Of a stretch of 7,966 nucleotides of DNA, positions 6,273 to 7,966 are shown piece after piece. How positions within the stretch are numbered: position 1 is the stretch's first letter; the number at the start of each line of letters is the position of its first letter. The position numbers were made by a program, and so were the translations under genes. This DNA comes from Verrucomicrobiota bacterium (GTDB lineage: Bacteria; Verrucomicrobiota; Verrucomicrobiia; Chthoniobacterales; UBA6821): assembly GCA_016871655.1 (NCBI GenBank), contig VHCR01000056.1, positions 1-7,966 on the forward strand, read 5' to 3'. The notes beneath the pieces are model-generated. The model was not told where the DNA came from. It searched no databases and saw only the letters and a list, made by a program, of their open reading frames with translations.

Positions 6273-7769
6273 GTGAATAATTCCAAAAAAATCTCTCTCT
6301 TTAGCGCTGTCACCTTAGGTGTGACAGCTATGATTGGCTCTGGCTGGCTCTTCAGTGCTCAGCTGAATGCGAAGCTTGCTGGTAACTATGCTTTTTTAGC
6401 ATGGGTCTTAGCAGCTGTATTGATCATCGCAGTAGGGCTCTGTTTATCACAGGTGGTTTCAGTTTATCCAGTGCGTGGGGCAACATCCCGCTCGAGTGCA
6501 CTTTCCCACAATGCTGTTTTTGGAATGCCTTTTGCTTTCGCTAACTGGTTTGGCGTAATGGTAACCGTGGGGACTGAAGCACAGGCGACGACGGAGTATC
6601 TTTCAGCCTGTTTTAAAAATAGTGAGCTCATGACTGATACTGGGTTGACGTTGCTAGGCAAAATATTTGCCTTCGTGATTTTATTTCTCTACTTGGTGAT
6701 TAATTTTTATGGGGTCAAGCTGCTTGCTAAAGTTAACAATACAATCACAGCACTAAAAATCTTTACTCCTTTGTTTACAATCGTCATTTTGCTGATTGCT
6801 CATTTTGACAAAAGCAATTTTAATTTGATTTCCGATACGACCTACGGCGTTGGTTCAGCCTTGGCAGCTATTGTGGGAGCTGGTCTAATTTATTCTTACA
6901 ATGGATTTCAGATTGCCGTTGCCTTTGCTAGCGAGATTGAAAATCCGAAACGGAATGTTCCTTTGTCCATTATTATTTCTGTTGTAGTGGTGATGATTGT
7001 TTATATGGCACTCCAGTTTTCTTTTATGGGAGCTGTGCCGCACGATTTATTGACGACAGGTTGGAGTTCGCTCAATTTTCATTCTCCTTTGATGAATCTT
7101 GCACTTTTGCTAGGGCTCAACTTTTTAGTGATCTTGTTAATGGCTGATAGTGTTTTTAGTCCTTCTGGAACAGGATACACTTACCTCGGGGCCTCCTCTC
7201 GCATGTTTTATGCCATGGCTGCTGAGGGACAGATGCCACGATGGGCGATTGCAAAACTCAATCCCATTTACAATCTCTGCCGACGTTCTCTTTTTATTAA
7301 CTGGGGGCTCGTGGCGATCGTACTTTGGAATTCTGCGAGCTGGGCCTCCTTGATGCTGATCGTGACAGGATATCATGTCATTGGCTACATGGCTGCTCCT
7401 GTGAGTATGGGAGCGATTAAGCCTAAGACGCGTTTCGTAGGATGCGTTGTTTTCATTGTGCTCGCTTTTGTGATGAACACGCTGCCGCATCATGACCTCG
7501 CGATGATGAATATCTCGATCATGGCCCTTATGTTTGTTTACGGTATTATTCAGCTCACTAAAAAAGTTCATATCGGTGTTCTCTTTGTCTTGATCTCGCC
7601 GTTTATTATTTTCCTTTGGCTTCTTTATGCCTTTGCTGAAAATCCCGTTCTTCTGGCTGTAGTCGCTGCTGTCTTCTATCTTTTAATTACCAGTACTCGT
7701 TTTGTGGAGTTTTGTAAGAAGCATCGAGGGGAGAGTGCGTCGAACTTTGATGAGGACTTCGGTCACTAA
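6273..7769 (+). CDS. APC-superfamily permease, AspP/YveA-like, second of the tandem pair
   Basis: This 498-residue paralogue of the preceding gene has the same roughly 12-segment layout, with MIGSGWLF at 20-27 and FASEIENPKRNVP at 218-230. The predicted role is inner-membrane transport of an amino acid or similar solute, with a substrate perhaps shifted from that of its neighbour. Conservation with the first copy is high to residue 387 and much lower in the last segments. Both proteins end in an acidic DED..H tail. GTG at 6273 is the only reasonable start: upstream codons in frame reach a stop at 6237-6239 without ATG, and the next methionine is already in TM1. There is no SD; the bases before the GTG are the pyrimidine-rich end of the inverted repeat. 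The first few codons lie next to the repeat and differ from the first copy, whose N-terminus is five residues longer. Confidence 0.88.
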   Translation: MNNSKKISLFSAVTLGVTAMIGSGWLFSAQLNAKLAGNYAFLAWVLAAVLIIAVGLCLSQVVSVYPVRGATSRSSALSHNAVFGMPFAFANWFGVMVTVGTEAQATTEYLSACFKNSELMTDTGLTLLGKIFAFVILFLYLVINFYGVKLLAKVNNTITALKIFTPLFTIVILLIAHFDKSNFNLISDTTYGVGSALAAIVGAGLIYSYNGFQIAVAFASEIENPKRNVPLSIIISVVVVMIVYMALQFSFMGAVPHDLLTTGWSSLNFHSPLMNLALLLGLNFLVILLMADSVFSPSGTGYTYLGASSRMFYAMAAEGQMPRWAIAKLNPIYNLCRRSLFINWGLVAIVLWNSASWASLMLIVTGYHVIGYMAAPVSMGAIKPKTRFVGCVVFIVLAFVMNTLPHHDLAMMNISIMALMFVYGIIQLTKKVHIGVLFVLISPFIIFLWLLYAFAENPVLLAVVAAVFYLLITSTRFVEFCKKHRGESASNFDEDFGH

Positions 7770-7773
7770 AACT

Positions 7774-7795
7774 GCCTCATAAATTCTACTGAGGC
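7774..7795 (-). terminator. Hairpin just past the second permease, possible minus-strand terminator
   Basis: GCCTCA (7774-7779) and TGAGGC (7790-7795) form a perfect 6-bp stem with a 10-nt loop. On the minus strand the hairpin is followed by AGTTTTAG, a short T-run. The stop of the possible minus-strand frame lies in its loop, as expected where convergent genes meet. On the plus strand no T-run follows. Confidence 0.35.
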
Positions 7796-7965
7796 TGCGA
7801 ATTACGGCGTTGCTGCGGTGCTTGAGTCTTCACGTATTTCATATATAGTGTATTAAATTGAAAAGGGCACGCGATAAGCTTGCTCTTTTTCCTTAGAACT
7901 GCGTTCTCAGATCTCACGTTATCTTCGGATAGCGCTTCGATCTTCGGCCTTGTTCTAAGAAAAAA
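7786..7965 (-). CDS. Possible C-terminal fragment of an unknown minus-strand gene
   Basis: One minus-strand frame is open from the right edge to TAG at 7788-7786, giving 59 codons. The middle reads KIEALSEDNVRSENAVLRKK, which is coiled-coil-like, and the end is YMKYVKTQAPQQRRNSQPQ, basic and glutamine-rich. I do not recognise a family. In favour are convergent orientation with the permease and a hairpin at its stop. Against are that 59 open codons occur by chance at a few percent, and that the right half of the frame overlaps strong inverted repeats that look like structured non-coding DNA. An internal ATG at codon 42 would leave only 18 residues. Confidence 0.25.
   Translation of the reverse strand, partial: FFLRTRPKIEALSEDNVRSENAVLRKKSKLIACPFQFNTLYMKYVKTQAPQQRRNSQPQ
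7861..7890 (+). terminator. Intrinsic terminator-like hairpin downstream of the permease pair
   Basis: AAAAGGGCA (7861-7869) pairs with TGCTCTTTT (7881-7889) over 9 bp with one G-U pair and an 11-nt loop; the T-run reaches 7890. The A-tract/U-tract design can work on both strands. It lies 92 bp after the second permease stop and is the best candidate for the end of its transcript. Confidence 0.55.
7886..7965. repeat. 80-bp inverted-repeat element with nested UUCG-capped stem
   Basis: TTTTTCCTTAGAAC (7886-7899) matches the reverse complement of GTTCTAAGAAAAAA (7952-7965) at 13 of 14 positions. Inside it, AGATC (7909-7913) faces GATCT (7939-7943). At the centre CGTTATC (7917-7923) and GATAGCG (7928-7934) form a 7-bp stem closed by TTCG, a C(UUCG)G tetraloop in RNA from the plus strand. 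Three nested stems on one axis are unlikely by chance. The left arm shares its T-run with the preceding terminator. The right end is at the window edge, so the element may extend further. Whether it is a dispersed palindromic repeat, a 3'-UTR structure or a small RNA is unknown. Confidence 0.5.
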
Positions 7966-7966
7966 T

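Noticed and set aside
1..7966. CRISPR array, tRNA/rRNA gene, prophage or complete defence island
   Set aside because: I saw no regularly spaced direct repeats, tRNA cloverleaf, rRNA core sequence or phage or defence genes beyond the vapBC pair.

Overview
The window looks like ordinary bacterial chromosome of moderate G+C (roughly half in the housekeeping genes, lower in the permeases and intergenic DNA, judged by eye). The taxonomic signal is indirect. A topoisomerase III-type enzyme sits directly behind dprA, Shine-Dalgarno (SD) sequences are scarce, and an intergenic inverted repeat of the ACAGGGATGRAAGGGAT type is present. From memory these suggest Verrucomicrobiota or a related PVC lineage. 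That is an inference of low to moderate strength, with no search behind it.

Layout: (1) 1-468, minus strand: a vapBC-type toxin-antitoxin pair, with the PIN toxin running off the left edge. Its promoter and a palindromic operator overlap the antitoxin start codon. (2) 469-931: an AT-rich divergent intergenic region with no convincing gene. It holds the vapBC promoter, an orphan terminator-like hairpin, an AAGTTA inverted repeat, and a strong hairpin plus T-tract just before dprA. (3) 932-4546, plus strand: dprA and a topB-type type IA topoisomerase, 3 nt apart and surely one transcription unit. (4) 4592-7769, plus strand: two tandem paralogous 12-TM-type APC permeases of the AspP/YveA kind. 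They are separated by a 172-bp spacer containing a MITE-like element whose right end abuts the GTG start of the second permease. (5) 7770-7966: dense hairpins and inverted repeats, including a terminator-like hairpin and a UUCG-capped stem. An open minus-strand frame entering from the right edge overlaps them.

Function: DprA receives incoming single-stranded DNA and loads RecA during natural transformation. Topoisomerase III relaxes or decatenates DNA with single-stranded character, so the pair forms a DNA-handling unit. The permeases are probably proton-coupled amino acid or related carriers; their substrate cannot be read from sequence.

No complete unknown defence, CRISPR or phage system is visible. 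The most unusual points are the mobile-element-like repeat that forms the 5' region of the second permease, the mosaic divergence between the permeases with a 50-bp perfectly conserved tract, the nested structured repeat at the right end, and the hairpin in front of dprA.
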